This document shows, one piece after another, positions 35,921 through 45,143 of a DNA stretch of 64,000 nucleotides. The stretch's first letter is position 1, and every line of letters begins with the position of its first letter. This DNA is from Kangsaoukella pontilimi (GTDB taxonomy: Bacteria > Pseudomonadota > Alphaproteobacteria > Rhodobacterales > Rhodobacteraceae), in NCBI RefSeq assembly GCF_009830125.1, contig NZ_WUPT01000001.1, positions 1,674,001-1,738,000 of the forward strand, written 5' to 3'. Under the pieces are notes generated by a model that had not been told where the DNA came from, ran no database searches, and saw only the letters and a program-made list of their open reading frames with translations. Both the position numbers and the translations under genes were made by a program.

Positions 35921-38374
35921 TCAAAACGGGACATCGCCACCGGAACTTGCCGCAGTCACGAATTTTGCGACGACTTTCTTTTCACCGGCCTTTTCAAAGG
36001 CGATATCCAGTTTGTCGCCTTCGATGCCCGTGATCCGCCCGTAGCCGAATTTCTGGTGAAACACCCGGTCACCCACCGAATGGGCCGAGATCGCCGTCGC
36101 GTCGATGGTCATGTTCCGGCCCTCGCTCGGCTGCGACATCGGGCGGTGCCCTGCGCGGGACTGAAGCCGTTTCCAGCCGGGCGAGTTGTAAACATCCGCG
36201 CGGCTGGCCCGCTCATAAAGGTCCGACCCAGTTCCGCCCGAGATTGACGGCGATGCGCTTGCCGCCATGCCCGCGGCCCCGAAGCCGCCGCCATAGAGCC
36301 CCGGCGGGGTCAGAACCTCGACATGGGCCTCCGGCAATTCGTCGATGAAACGCGACGGCAGCGCCGACTGCCACTGGCCATAAACACGGCGGTTGGCCGC
36401 GAAGCTGATCGTACACAGCTCTTCGGCCCGCGTGATGCCCACATAGGCGAGACGCCGCTCCTCTTCGAGACCCTTGAGCCCGGTTTCGTCCATGGATCTC
36501 TGCGACGGGAAAAGCCCGTCCTCCCACCCTGGCAGGAAGACCGCGGGAAACTCCAGCCCCTTGGCCGCATGAAGAGTCATGATAGAGACCTTCTCGCCCC
36601 CATCGTCGCGCTCATTGTCCATGACAAGGCTCACATGTTCCTGAAACCCCTGCAGGTTCTCGAACTGGTGCAACTGGTTGATGAGCTCTTTCAGATTCTC
36701 CAGCCGGCCCGGCGCTTCGGGCGTCTTCTCGTTCTGCCAGAACTCGGTATAGCCGGATTCCTCCAGAATGATCTCGGCGAGTTCGACATGGTCATGGGCG
36801 CTGCCCCTTGGGGCGTCCATATCCTCGACCACCGCATCCGGATCGTCCTGCGGGGCCACGGCCTGAGCCCGCGCCTCGGCGTGCCAGCGGTCGATCCCGT
36901 CGATCAGTTTCCGCAACTCGGCCGCGCCCTTGCCGGTCAGCCCTTTGGACTGAAGCAGCAGCCGCGCCCCTTCGACAAGACTTACGCCGTTCTGCCGGGC
37001 GGCAACCTGAATTTTCTGCTGCGCCTTGTCGCCGAGACCGCGCTTAGGCGTGTTCACGATCCGCTCGAAGGCCAGATCGTCTTCCGGGCTGACGGCCACG
37101 CGGAAATAGGCCATGGCATCCCGGATCTCCATCCGCTCGTAAAAGCGCGGACCGCCGATGACACGATAGGGAAGCCCAATGGTCAGGAACCGGTCTTCGA
37201 AGGCGCGCATCTGGTGCGAGGCCCGGACGAGGATCGCAATCTCATCGAGACCGAAGGGCCGCATCCCCCGCGTGCCGGTCTGCATCGCCTCGATCTCTTC
37301 CCCGATCCAGCGCGCCTCTTCCTCGCCGTCCCAATGGCCGATCAGGCGGACCTTTTCGCCCTCCTCCGCCTCGGTGAAGAGCGTTTTGCCCAACCGGCTT
37401 TCGTTCGATGCGATGACCCCAGAGGCGGCCGCGAGGATATGTGGCGTCGAGCGGTAGTTCTGTTCCAAACGCACCACCTTGGCGCCGGGAAAGTCCTTTT
37501 CGAACCGCAGGATGTTGCCGACCTCTGCACCCCGCCAGCCATAAATCGACTGGTCGTCATCGCCGACGCAGCAGATGTTCCGGTGCCCTCCGGCCAGAAG
37601 CCTCAGCCAGAGATACTGCGCGACGTTGGTGTCCTGATATTCGTCCACGAGGATGTAGCGGAACCAGCGGCGGTACTGTTCCAGCACGTCGTCATGGGTC
37701 TGGAAGATCGTGACGACGTGAAGAAGGAGGTCGCCGAAGTCGACCGCGTTGAGCGACCTCAGCCGCTCCTGATACTGGGCATAGAGCTCGACGCCCCGGT
37801 TGTTGAACGCGCCGTGTTCGGCGGCGGGCACCTTGTCAGGTGTCCAGGCACGGTTTTTCCAGTTGTCGATGATGTGGGCCAGTTGCCGCGCGGGCCAGCG
37901 TTTCTCGTCGATCCCCTCGGCCACCACCAGCTGCTTCAGAAGGCGCACCTGATCGTCTGTGTCCAAGATGGTGAAGCTGGTCTTCAGGTCCACAAGCTCG
38001 GCATGTCGACGGAGAAGTTTGACCGAGATCGCGTGGAAGGTGCCGAGCCACGGCATCCCCTCGACCGTCTGGCCGAGCAGCCGGGCGACGCGGGATTTCA
38101 TCTCGCGCGCGGCCTTGTTGGTAAAGGTGACGGCAAGGATCTCGTTCGGGCGCGCGGTCCCGGTCCAGAGAAGATGCGCGATGCGCGCAGTCAGCGCCTT
38201 GGTCTTGCCCGTCCCCGCACCGGCAAGCATCAGGACCGGGCCGTCAAGCGTCGTCGCCGCCTCGCGCTGAGGGGCGTTCAATTCGTCCAGATAGGGCGCA
38301 GGCCGCGCTGCAAGAGCCTGCGCGGAAAGCGGCATGCGGTCGGGGAATTCGTCTTCTGCGAAATCACTGCTCAT
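35921..38374 (-). CDS. uvrD: ATP-dependent DNA helicase II (UvrD/PcrA)
   Basis: An 817-residue SF1A helicase. Motif I is AGAGTGKT (51-58); LVDEYQDTN, QSIYGWRGA, VRLEQNYRS, MTLHAAKGLEFP and VGITRAEE follow in order. It unwinds DNA in mismatch and excision repair. A C-terminal UvrD/PcrA Tudor-like segment (GDRVFHQKFGYGRITGIEGD) is present. The start at 38374 (MSSDFAEDEF) is chosen; the open frame upstream crosses repeat sequence. Confidence 0.95.
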   Translation of the reverse strand: MSSDFAEDEFPDRMPLSAQALAARPAPYLDELNAPQREAATTLDGPVLMLAGAGTGKTKALTARIAHLLWTGTARPNEILAVTFTNKAAREMKSRVARLLGQTVEGMPWLGTFHAISVKLLRRHAELVDLKTSFTILDTDDQVRLLKQLVVAEGIDEKRWPARQLAHIIDNWKNRAWTPDKVPAAEHGAFNNRGVELYAQYQERLRSLNAVDFGDLLLHVVTIFQTHDDVLEQYRRWFRYILVDEYQDTNVAQYLWLRLLAGGHRNICCVGDDDQSIYGWRGAEVGNILRFEKDFPGAKVVRLEQNYRSTPHILAAASGVIASNESRLGKTLFTEAEEGEKVRLIGHWDGEEEARWIGEEIEAMQTGTRGMRPFGLDEIAILVRASHQMRAFEDRFLTIGLPYRVIGGPRFYERMEIRDAMAYFRVAVSPEDDLAFERIVNTPKRGLGDKAQQKIQVAARQNGVSLVEGARLLLQSKGLTGKGAAELRKLIDGIDRWHAEARAQAVAPQDDPDAVVEDMDAPRGSAHDHVELAEIILEESGYTEFWQNEKTPEAPGRLENLKELINQLHQFENLQGFQEHVSLVMDNERDDGGEKVSIMTLHAAKGLEFPAVFLPGWEDGLFPSQRSMDETGLKGLEEERRLAYVGITRAEELCTISFAANRRVYGQWQSALPSRFIDELPEAHVEVLTPPGLYGGGFGAAGMAASASPSISGGTGSDLYERASRADVYNSPGWKRLQSRAGHRPMSQPSEGRNMTIDATAISAHSVGDRVFHQKFGYGRITGIEGDKLDIAFEKAGEKKVVAKFVTAASSGGDVPF

Positions 38375-38416
38375 GGCGCGGGAGACTAGCGCGCCTGAGA
38401 GGCGAGTTAAAGAACT

Positions 38417-38479
38417 GTTCTTCTTCTGTTCACGGAGACAGATTGCGCCTCCGGCGGGAGTATTTCCGCCAAGAAGAAA
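38417..38479. repeat. Dispersed repeat element between uvrD and a hypothetical gene
   Basis: TTCTTCTTCTGTTC (from 38419) and, in inverted orientation, TTTCTTCTTGGCGGAAATACTCCCGC (minus strand, 38479 to 38454) form the same two-armed design as at 8591-8667. CCTCCGGCGGG sits at its GC-rich end. Confidence 0.6.
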
Positions 38480-38483
38480 CGGG

Positions 38484-38948
38484 TCAGTTACCGAGACTCG
38501 GGGCCTGGAATTCCGCGCCGAGCTCGCAATGGGTGCGGGTGCTTGCGCTTTGCGGGAGGTCGTCAAGCGTCTTGTCGAGCCCGACGCCGCGGAAGGGCGA
38601 CGTGGCGGCCCAGCGCAGAACGAAATTCTTGCGGCATGTTCCATAAGGCACGCCGAGGCGGCGGGTGACGAGGCGCATTTCCTGCTCGTAGCGCCCCTCC
38701 ATGCCGTCGGTATCGATCAGGATGACCATGGGCCGTTTGCCGGTCAGCATCGATGCGAAAACCGCCTGATGAACGCTGTCGCGCGCCGAAGACGTGTTAT
38801 CAAGCCCGACTTCGATCACGTGGGTCGGCGTCTCGCAATCGGTCCGAATGTGGCGCGTCTCGCCCAGCGAGGGGAAATACTGCTTCTGTTCCGTGACGCC
38901 CCCGCCGAGAAGACCGCAGAGCAGCGCCGTCACCGCAAGTTCGTTCAT
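38484..38948 (-). CDS. Hypothetical exported protein
   Basis: A 154-residue protein with a short hydrophobic N-terminus (LAVTALLCGLLGGG) that could be a signal peptide. The mature part has cysteines in RTDCETP, GTCRKNF and RTHCELG and a VILIDTDG segment. I know no named domain. It stands upstream of uvrD on the same strand, with the repeat between. Confidence 0.6.
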   Translation of the reverse strand: MNELAVTALLCGLLGGGVTEQKQYFPSLGETRHIRTDCETPTHVIEVGLDNTSSARDSVHQAVFASMLTGKRPMVILIDTDGMEGRYEQEMRLVTRRLGVPYGTCRKNFVLRWAATSPFRGVGLDKTLDDLPQSASTRTHCELGAEFQAPSLGN

Positions 38949-39046
38949 AGCACCCTCACATACACCCTGAGGGAAATGGTAAGTGGATTTGCGGATCGGC
39001 GTAAGAGGTCATTCAAATGCCTCGCGTTTTCGGTTAAGCGGCGCTC

Positions 39047-40213
39047 ATGTCGCTCGATCATCTCTATCCGACCATCGAACACCTGCGCCGGACCGCGCGG
39101 CGGCGCCTGCCCGGTTTCGTCTGGGGTTACCTCGAAGGGGGTGCCGGTAACGAGGCGGCCCATGCCCGCGCCGAAGCGGCGATGGAGGCCGTCACGCTCA
39201 GCCCCGGTATCCTGGCAGGCGATCCCGCGCCCGACATGACAACCGAGTTTCTGGGTGAGAGCCACAAGCTGCCCTTCGGCATCGCGCCGGTCGGCATGTC
39301 TGGCGTCGTCTGGGCCGATGCCGAGCGTCTTCTGGCGCGGGCCGGGCGCGAGGCGGGCATTCCCTATGGCCTTTCCACCGTCGCGGCAGCAACACCGGAA
39401 GAGGTATCGAGCGCCCTCGGCCCTTCCGCGTGGTTTCAGCTTTACGCGCCACGCGATCCCGAGATCCGCCGCGACATCCTGAGGCGGGCCAGGGAGGCGG
39501 GCTTCAACACGCTGGTCTTCACGCTGGACGTGCCGCTTCTCAGCCGCAGACCGCGCGAGCTCAGGGCGCGTCTTGCCAATCCGATGAAGCTGACGCCGGG
39601 AGTGCTCCTCGAGAGCGCCATGCATCCGGCCTGGGCCCTTGGCCATTTCGGCCGCCCCATTCCCCGACCGAAGATCTTCGATCCCTATACCAAAGGAATG
39701 ACACCGGCAGCGGGTGACAAGCATATCGGCCTGACCGTGCGTTGCGCGCCGGACTGGGACTATCTGACAGCGCTGCGCGCGGAATGGGATGGCCCGCTGA
39801 TCGTCAAGGGCATCCTCAACGCCCAAGATGCCCTGCGGCTGACCGAGGCCGGAGCCGACGCGATCTGGGTGTCGAACCACGGGGGCCGACAGTTCGAGGC
39901 CGCGCCCGCCCCCCTGCCCGCCCTGGTCGAGATCAGGAAAGCGCTTGGCCCGGACGTCCCGATCATCGCGGACGGGGCGGTCAGGTCCGGCACTGACGTT
40001 CTGAGAACCATCGCACTTGGCGCGGATTTCGTGATGCTGGGGCGCGCCTTCCATTACGGTTTGGCGGCAGCTCGTCTGGACGGGGTGCGGCAAGCGATCC
40101 ACATCCTGACCGAAGAGATACGCCTCGACATGGCGCAGATGGGTGTCAACCGCCCCATCGAGGCACGCGGGAAGGCAAGCGTTTCCTGGCCCCAGATAAC
40201 GTCCTTGCCTTGA
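39047..40213 (+). CDS. FMN-dependent alpha-hydroxy-acid oxidase/dehydrogenase (LldD-like)
   Basis: A 388-residue FMN-dependent TIM-barrel enzyme. The catalytic His-Gly-Gly-Arg-Q stretch is WVSNHGGRQFE; the upstream KGILNAQDALR lysine and the DGAVRSGTDVLRTIALGADFVMLGR phosphate loop are present. It oxidises an L-2-hydroxy acid such as lactate to the keto acid, probably at the inner membrane face. It precedes pyc by 48 nt; lactate to pyruvate to oxaloacetate would be a coherent pair, which is inference. Confidence 0.9.
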   Translation: MSLDHLYPTIEHLRRTARRRLPGFVWGYLEGGAGNEAAHARAEAAMEAVTLSPGILAGDPAPDMTTEFLGESHKLPFGIAPVGMSGVVWADAERLLARAGREAGIPYGLSTVAAATPEEVSSALGPSAWFQLYAPRDPEIRRDILRRAREAGFNTLVFTLDVPLLSRRPRELRARLANPMKLTPGVLLESAMHPAWALGHFGRPIPRPKIFDPYTKGMTPAAGDKHIGLTVRCAPDWDYLTALRAEWDGPLIVKGILNAQDALRLTEAGADAIWVSNHGGRQFEAAPAPLPALVEIRKALGPDVPIIADGAVRSGTDVLRTIALGADFVMLGRAFHYGLAAARLDGVRQAIHILTEEIRLDMAQMGVNRPIEARGKASVSWPQITSLP

Positions 40214-40261
40214 CACCACCTCGGGGCTACCAAATGCTGCACCTGCAAAAAGGGGATGCAC

Positions 40262-43200
40262 ATGGCTGAATTCAAGAAGATTCTCGTCGCAAACCGGGGA
40301 GAAATCGCCATCCGCGTCATGCGCGCCGCGAACGAGCTCGGGAAACGAACCGTCGCGGTCTATGCGGAAGAGGACAAGCTCAGCCTGCATCGCTTCAAGG
40401 CCGACGAGGCCTACCAGATCGGCAAGGGGCTTGGCCCCGTTGCCGCCTATCTCTCGATCGACGAGGTGATCCGCGTGGCCCGCGAATGCGGCGCGGATGC
40501 GATCCACCCGGGCTACGGCCTCTTGTCGGAGAACCCCGACTTCGTAGAGGCCTGCGAGAAGAACGGCATCACCTTCATCGGGCCCAAGGCCGAGACGATG
40601 CGCGCCCTTGGCGACAAGGCCAGCGCGCGGAAGGTGGCGATCAAGGCCGGCGTTCCGGTGATCCCGGCCTCCGAGGTTCTGGGCGACGACATGTCCGTGA
40701 TCCGTAAGCAGGCGGAAGAGATCGGCTATCCGATGATGCTCAAGGCGTCGTGGGGCGGCGGCGGGCGCGGGATGCGCCCGATCCTGAAGCCCGAAGAGCT
40801 TGAGGAAAAGGTTCTCGAAGGCCGTCGCGAGGCCGAGGCCGCCTTCGGCAACGGCGAGGGTTATCTGGAAAAGATGATCATGCGCGCCCGCCACGTCGAG
40901 GTTCAGATCCTCGGTGACAGTCACGGCAACATCTATCACCTCTGGGAGCGCGACTGCTCGGTGCAGCGCCGGAACCAGAAGGTGGTCGAGCGTGCCCCTG
41001 CCCCGTATCTGTCCGGCGCGCAGCGCGAGCGGATTTGTTCGCTCGGCAAGAAGATCGCCGAAGAGGTGAATTACGAGTGCGCCGGGACCATCGAGTTCCT
41101 GATGGATATGGATTCGGGCGAATTCTACTTCATCGAGGTGAACCCACGCGTACAGGTCGAGCATACCGTGACCGAAGAGGTCACGGGCATCGACATCGTG
41201 CAGGCACAGATCAAGATCGCCGAGGGCAAGAGCCTGATGGAGGCGACCGGCACCGCGAGCCAATACGACGTCGAGTTGCACGGCCACGCCATCCAGTGCC
41301 GCGTGACGACCGAGGACCCGACCAACAATTTCATTCCCGACTACGGCCGGATCACCGCCTATCGCGGCGCGACCGGCATGGGCATCCGTCTTGACGGCGG
41401 CACGGCCTATTCGGGCGCTGTTATCACGCGTTACTACGACTCGCTGCTTGAGAAGGTCACCGCCTGGGCCCCCACGCCCGAGGCCGCGATCGCCCGCATG
41501 GACCGTGCGCTGCGCGAGTTCCGTATTCGCGGCGTGGCGACGAACATCGCCTTCGTCGAGAACCTGCTCAAGCACCCGATGTTCCTGAACAACGAGTACC
41601 ACACCAAGTTCATCGACGAGACGCCGGGCCTTTTCGACTTCAAACCGCGTCAGGACCGGGCCACCAAGATTCTGACCTATATCGCGGATATCACCGTGAA
41701 CGGTCATCCCGAGACCGCCGGCCGTCCTAAGCCTCACGCAGATGCCCGCGACCCCGTGCCGCCGGCGCTCCGTGCCGACGCGCCGGTACCGGGCACGCGC
41801 AATATCCTCGAGGAATTCGGCCCCGAGGGCGTCGCCAACTGGATGGCGGAAGAAAAGCGCCTCCTGATCACCGACACGACCATGCGCGACGGCCACCAGT
41901 CGCTTCTGGCGACACGGATGCGGTCGATCGACATGATCAACGCAGCGCCCGCCTATGCCACGAACCTGCCCGGCCTGTTCAGCATGGAATGCTGGGGCGG
42001 CGCGACCTTCGACGTGGCCTACCGCTTCCTTCAGGAATGCCCTTGGCAACGCCTGCGCGATCTTCGCCAGCGGATGCCCAACATCATGACGCAGATGCTG
42101 CTCCGTGGCTCGAACGGGGTGGGCTATACCAATTATCCTGACAATGTGGTGCAGGCCTTCGTCAAACAGGCCGCCGAAACCGGCATCGACGTGTTCCGCG
42201 TCTTCGACAGCCTGAACTGGGTCGAGAACATGCGCGTCGCGATGGACGCGGTGATCGATACGGGCAAGATCTGCGAAGGCACGATCTGCTATACAGGCGA
42301 CATCCAGAATCCTGACCGCGCCAAGTATGACCTGAAATATTATGTCGACATGGGCCGCGAGCTGAAGGATGCGGGCGCACATATCCTTGGCCTCAAGGAT
42401 ATGGCTGGCCTCTTGAAACCCGACGCCGCGCGCATTCTCATCAAGGCGCTGAAAGAGGATGTCGGTCTTCCGATCCACTTCCACACCCATGATACCGCGG
42501 GTATCGCCTCGGCCACGATCCTGGCCGCTGCCGATGTTGGCGTCGACGCTGTGGATTGTGCGATGGACGCACTGTCCGGCAACACCAGCCAGGCAACGCT
42601 CGGCACCGTCGTCGAGGCTCTGAAGGGCTCCGAGCGCGACACCGGCCTCGATATCGGCGCGGTGCGCGAGATGTCGAACTATTGGGAAGCGGTCCGCGGC
42701 CACTATGCCGCTTTCGAGTCAGGGCTGCAGGCCCCCGCCTCCGAGGTGTATCTCCACGAGATGCCCGGCGGTCAGTTCACCAACCTCAAAGCGCAGGCCC
42801 GCTCGCTCGGGCTGGAAGAGCGCTGGCACGAGGTCGCAGAGATGTACGCCGAGGTGAACCAGATGTTCGGCGACATCGTGAAGGTCACGCCTTCGTCCAA
42901 GGTTGTGGGCGACATGGCCCTCATGATGGTCAGCCAAGGCCTGAGCCGTGCCGATGTGGAGGACCCCAAGAAAGAGGTGTCCTTCCCCGAAAGCGTCGTC
43001 GACATGATGAAGGGCAATCTCGGTCAGCCCCCGGGCGGATGGCCGAAGGCGATCCAGAAGAAAATCCTGAAGGGCGAAAAAGGCGAAACCGAGCGGCCGG
43101 GCAAGCATCTTCCCCCCGTCGATCTCGAGGCGACCCGAAAGGCCCTGTCCAAGGAGCTCGACGGACGCGAGATCGATGACGAGGATCTGAACGGCTACCT

Positions 43201-43705
43201 GATGTATCCGAAGGTCTTCACCGATTACGCGCGCCGGAACGCCACCTATGGCCCGGTACGCACGCTGCCGACCAAGACATTCTTCTATGGAATGCAGCCG
43301 GGTGACGAAATCTCGGTGGAAATCGACCCCGGCAAGACACTGGAAGTGCGGTGTCAGGCGATTGCGGACACCAACAACGAGGGGATTGCCAAGGTCTTCT
43401 TCGAGCTGAACGGCCAGCCGCGCACCGTGCGCGTCACCGACCGCGCCAGCGCGGCGGCCGCCAAGGTGAATCCCAAAGCCGACCCGGGCAATCCGAACCA
43501 CATCGGTGCGCCCATGCCGGGCGTCGTCGCTTCGGTTGGCGTTCAGGTAGGCGGCACGGTCAAGGCTGGCGATCTTCTTCTGACCATAGAGGCCATGAAG
43601 ATGGAAACCGGTATCCACGCCGAACGCGACGCGACCGTCAAGGCGGTCAACGTCGCGCCCGGCGCACAGATCGACGCCAAGGACCTTCTTGTGGAGCTGG
43701 AGTGA
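40262..43705 (+). CDS. pyc: Pyruvate carboxylase
   Basis: A 1147-residue single-chain pyruvate carboxylase: biotin carboxylase (residues 1-450, starting FKKILVANRGEIA), carboxyltransferase (TTMRDGHQSLLATR, metal-binding HTHD) and C-terminal biotin carrier with the biotinyl lysine in AMKMETG. It makes oxaloacetate from pyruvate and bicarbonate. The second ATG (40262) has AAGGGG at good spacing; 40256 is the alternative. The stop overlaps the VOC gene start (GTGA). Confidence 0.97.
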   Translation: MAEFKKILVANRGEIAIRVMRAANELGKRTVAVYAEEDKLSLHRFKADEAYQIGKGLGPVAAYLSIDEVIRVARECGADAIHPGYGLLSENPDFVEACEKNGITFIGPKAETMRALGDKASARKVAIKAGVPVIPASEVLGDDMSVIRKQAEEIGYPMMLKASWGGGGRGMRPILKPEELEEKVLEGRREAEAAFGNGEGYLEKMIMRARHVEVQILGDSHGNIYHLWERDCSVQRRNQKVVERAPAPYLSGAQRERICSLGKKIAEEVNYECAGTIEFLMDMDSGEFYFIEVNPRVQVEHTVTEEVTGIDIVQAQIKIAEGKSLMEATGTASQYDVELHGHAIQCRVTTEDPTNNFIPDYGRITAYRGATGMGIRLDGGTAYSGAVITRYYDSLLEKVTAWAPTPEAAIARMDRALREFRIRGVATNIAFVENLLKHPMFLNNEYHTKFIDETPGLFDFKPRQDRATKILTYIADITVNGHPETAGRPKPHADARDPVPPALRADAPVPGTRNILEEFGPEGVANWMAEEKRLLITDTTMRDGHQSLLATRMRSIDMINAAPAYATNLPGLFSMECWGGATFDVAYRFLQECPWQRLRDLRQRMPNIMTQMLLRGSNGVGYTNYPDNVVQAFVKQAAETGIDVFRVFDSLNWVENMRVAMDAVIDTGKICEGTICYTGDIQNPDRAKYDLKYYVDMGRELKDAGAHILGLKDMAGLLKPDAARILIKALKEDVGLPIHFHTHDTAGIASATILAAADVGVDAVDCAMDALSGNTSQATLGTVVEALKGSERDTGLDIGAVREMSNYWEAVRGHYAAFESGLQAPASEVYLHEMPGGQFTNLKAQARSLGLEERWHEVAEMYAEVNQMFGDIVKVTPSSKVVGDMALMMVSQGLSRADVEDPKKEVSFPESVVDMMKGNLGQPPGGWPKAIQKKILKGEKGETERPGKHLPPVDLEATRKALSKELDGREIDDEDLNGYLMYPKVFTDYARRNATYGPVRTLPTKTFFYGMQPGDEISVEIDPGKTLEVRCQAIADTNNEGIAKVFFELNGQPRTVRVTDRASAAAAKVNPKADPGNPNHIGAPMPGVVASVGVQVGGTVKAGDLLLTIEAMKMETGIHAERDATVKAVNVAPGAQIDAKDLLVELE

Positions 43706-44082
43706 GCCGCCTCGGGCTGGTGACGCTCATCGTCGAAGACTATGACGTCGCCATCTCCTGGTTTACGGCCGCGCTCGGGTGGGTTCTGCGAGAAGACAGG
43801 GACGAGGAACACAAACGCTGGGTGGTGGTCGGGCCAGCCGGCGGCGGGACAGGCATCGTCCTTGCCCGTGCGGCGTCCGCCACGCAAGCTTCCGCCATCG
43901 GTCAGCAGGGCGCTGGTAGGGTCTGGCTGTTTCTCGAGACGGATGACATCGAGAGCGACCGCGCCCGGATGGAGGCCGCAGGGACGGTTTACGAGGAACC
44001 GACTCGCGACGAGCCCTACGGACAGGTCGCGGTCTTTTGCGACCCATGGGGCAACCGCTGGGATCTGTTGCAGCGCAAGTAG
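43702..44082 (+). CDS. VOC (glyoxalase/bleomycin-resistance) family protein
   Basis: A 126-residue vicinal-oxygen-chelate protein with the expected pattern: VTLIVEDYDVAISWFTAALG at the start, a mid repeat RVWLFLETDDIESDRARME, and the ending QVAVFCDPWGNRWDLLQ. It starts at GTG 43702, overlapping the pyc stop by 4 nt, so it is translationally coupled. Substrate unknown. Confidence 0.85.
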   Translation: MSRLGLVTLIVEDYDVAISWFTAALGWVLREDRDEEHKRWVVVGPAGGGTGIVLARAASATQASAIGQQGAGRVWLFLETDDIESDRARMEAAGTVYEEPTRDEPYGQVAVFCDPWGNRWDLLQRK

Positions 44083-44268
44083 CTGACCGGGCTCATAATC
44101 TTCCGTTTACCAAGTTCTAACCACGCCGCGCGTAGAGTGTCGGCGAACGGGACACGCCGTCGCAGGCCGGACCTATGAACGCTCCATCCACGTTTTGGTC
44201 ACAATCCGGTGCCAAAGCGGCCCGATTTTTCGCCGAGAACCGTTCCATCCGTTGGTTAGGAGGGTGGC

Positions 44269-44787
44269 ATGACTGCAAAGACGATAGGACGCTGGACCGG
44301 TATTGCCCTGCTTGCCGTGGGGTTTCTGACCGCGAACAGCTCGCCCATCGCACAGCCGTCCACCGCCTCCGCCGCGGAACGATCTTCCTATGATCCGATG
44401 ATGCGCAGCGCCGCCGCCGATCGTGGTGCGGCGCTTGCCAGAGAGAGCTTTCCGCGCTTCCTTGCCGGTGCCATGGGACGATCCGGGAAAACGCTTCCCG
44501 GATCGGCTGCACGGGTGCGAATGACGAATTCCGAGGGAGCCGTGGAATTTCTGTGGCTCGAGCGCATCGGTCGGACAGGCGAATTCTTCGTCGGCCAATC
44601 CCTTGCTGACGCGTCCGCTCAGCACAAGTTTGTTCTGACAGATGTGGTCGACTGGTCCCACCCGGGGCAAGACGGTCGCCTCCACGGCAATTTCGGAGCT
44701 CGGGAAATCGCCGAAGTGCTGCCTGCACATCATGCGGCCCTGATGACGGCCGCGCTGTCGCTCCACGCCTATCCCTCTGGCTGGTAA
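44269..44787 (+). CDS. Secreted DUF2314-like protein
   Basis: A 172-residue protein with a signal peptide (about residues 1-36). The mature region fits DUF2314: EGAVEFLWLERI, FFVGQSL and VVDWSHP. It is probably periplasmic. A strong bidirectional terminator follows. Function unknown. Confidence 0.7.
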   Translation: MTAKTIGRWTGIALLAVGFLTANSSPIAQPSTASAAERSSYDPMMRSAAADRGAALARESFPRFLAGAMGRSGKTLPGSAARVRMTNSEGAVEFLWLERIGRTGEFFVGQSLADASAQHKFVLTDVVDWSHPGQDGRLHGNFGAREIAEVLPAHHAALMTAALSLHAYPSGW

Positions 44788-44868
44788 GATTTCCCGGTCG
44801 CATCGACGCGGCGATGGGTCTGCAATCGTCCCGACACCCGCGGACCAGCCGTGCTGTTGCAAGCCTCG

Positions 44869-44891
44869 AAAAAAGCGACACGCTTTTTTAC
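44869..44891. terminator. Bidirectional terminator hairpin
   Basis: AAAAAAGCG and CGCTTTTTT form a perfect 9-bp stem around an ACACA loop, about 80 nt after the DUF2314-like stop. The A/T ends let it work in both directions. Confidence 0.8.
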
Positions 44892-44912
44892 CGGCCAGCA
44901 CATTTCCCTCTT

Positions 44913-44941
44913 GCAGCCTGCCGCCGGACTTTATAGATGAC
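44913..44941 (+). promoter_or_regulatory. Promoter of the tRNA-Gly(GCC) gene
   Basis: TTGCAG (44913-44918) and TATAGA (44934-44939) resemble -35 and -10 boxes with a 15-nt spacer; TAGATG (44936-44941) gives 17 nt. It lies about 16 nt before the tRNA. Confidence 0.5.
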
Positions 44942-44956
44942 CCTCACCCAACGGAC

Positions 44957-45031
44957 GCGGGCGTAGCTCAGGGGTAGAGCATTACCTTGCCAAGGTAAGG
45001 GTCGTGAGTTCGAATCTCATCGCCCGCTCCA
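44957..45031 (+). tRNA. tRNA-Gly (anticodon GCC)
   Basis: The 75-nt gene has acceptor GCGGGCG/CGCCCGC, a D-arm with TAGCTCAGGGGTAGAGC, an anticodon loop TTGCCAA within TACCT/AGGTA, a T-arm with GTTCGAATC and an encoded CCA. This is a different glycine tRNA from the CCC isoacceptor used by the island at 7958-8001. Confidence 0.97.
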
Positions 45032-45143
45032 ATTTCTTCATGATCATTGTGATTTTTTGCGAGGGTGGCGCGCGACGATAGCGTCGACCACACTCGCTGT
45101 CTCTGTTCCTTACCCTTTGCAGGTCGCGCCCACCGAGGAGATT

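Noticed and set aside
36323-38389. 688-codon plus-strand frame opposite uvrD
   Set aside because: Mirror of helicase codons; no start signal or domain.
38945-42703. 1252-codon open frame on the minus strand across lldD and pyc
   Set aside because: It is antisense to pyruvate carboxylase and the FMN dehydrogenase, has no domain, and such long open shadows are common in GC-rich coding DNA.
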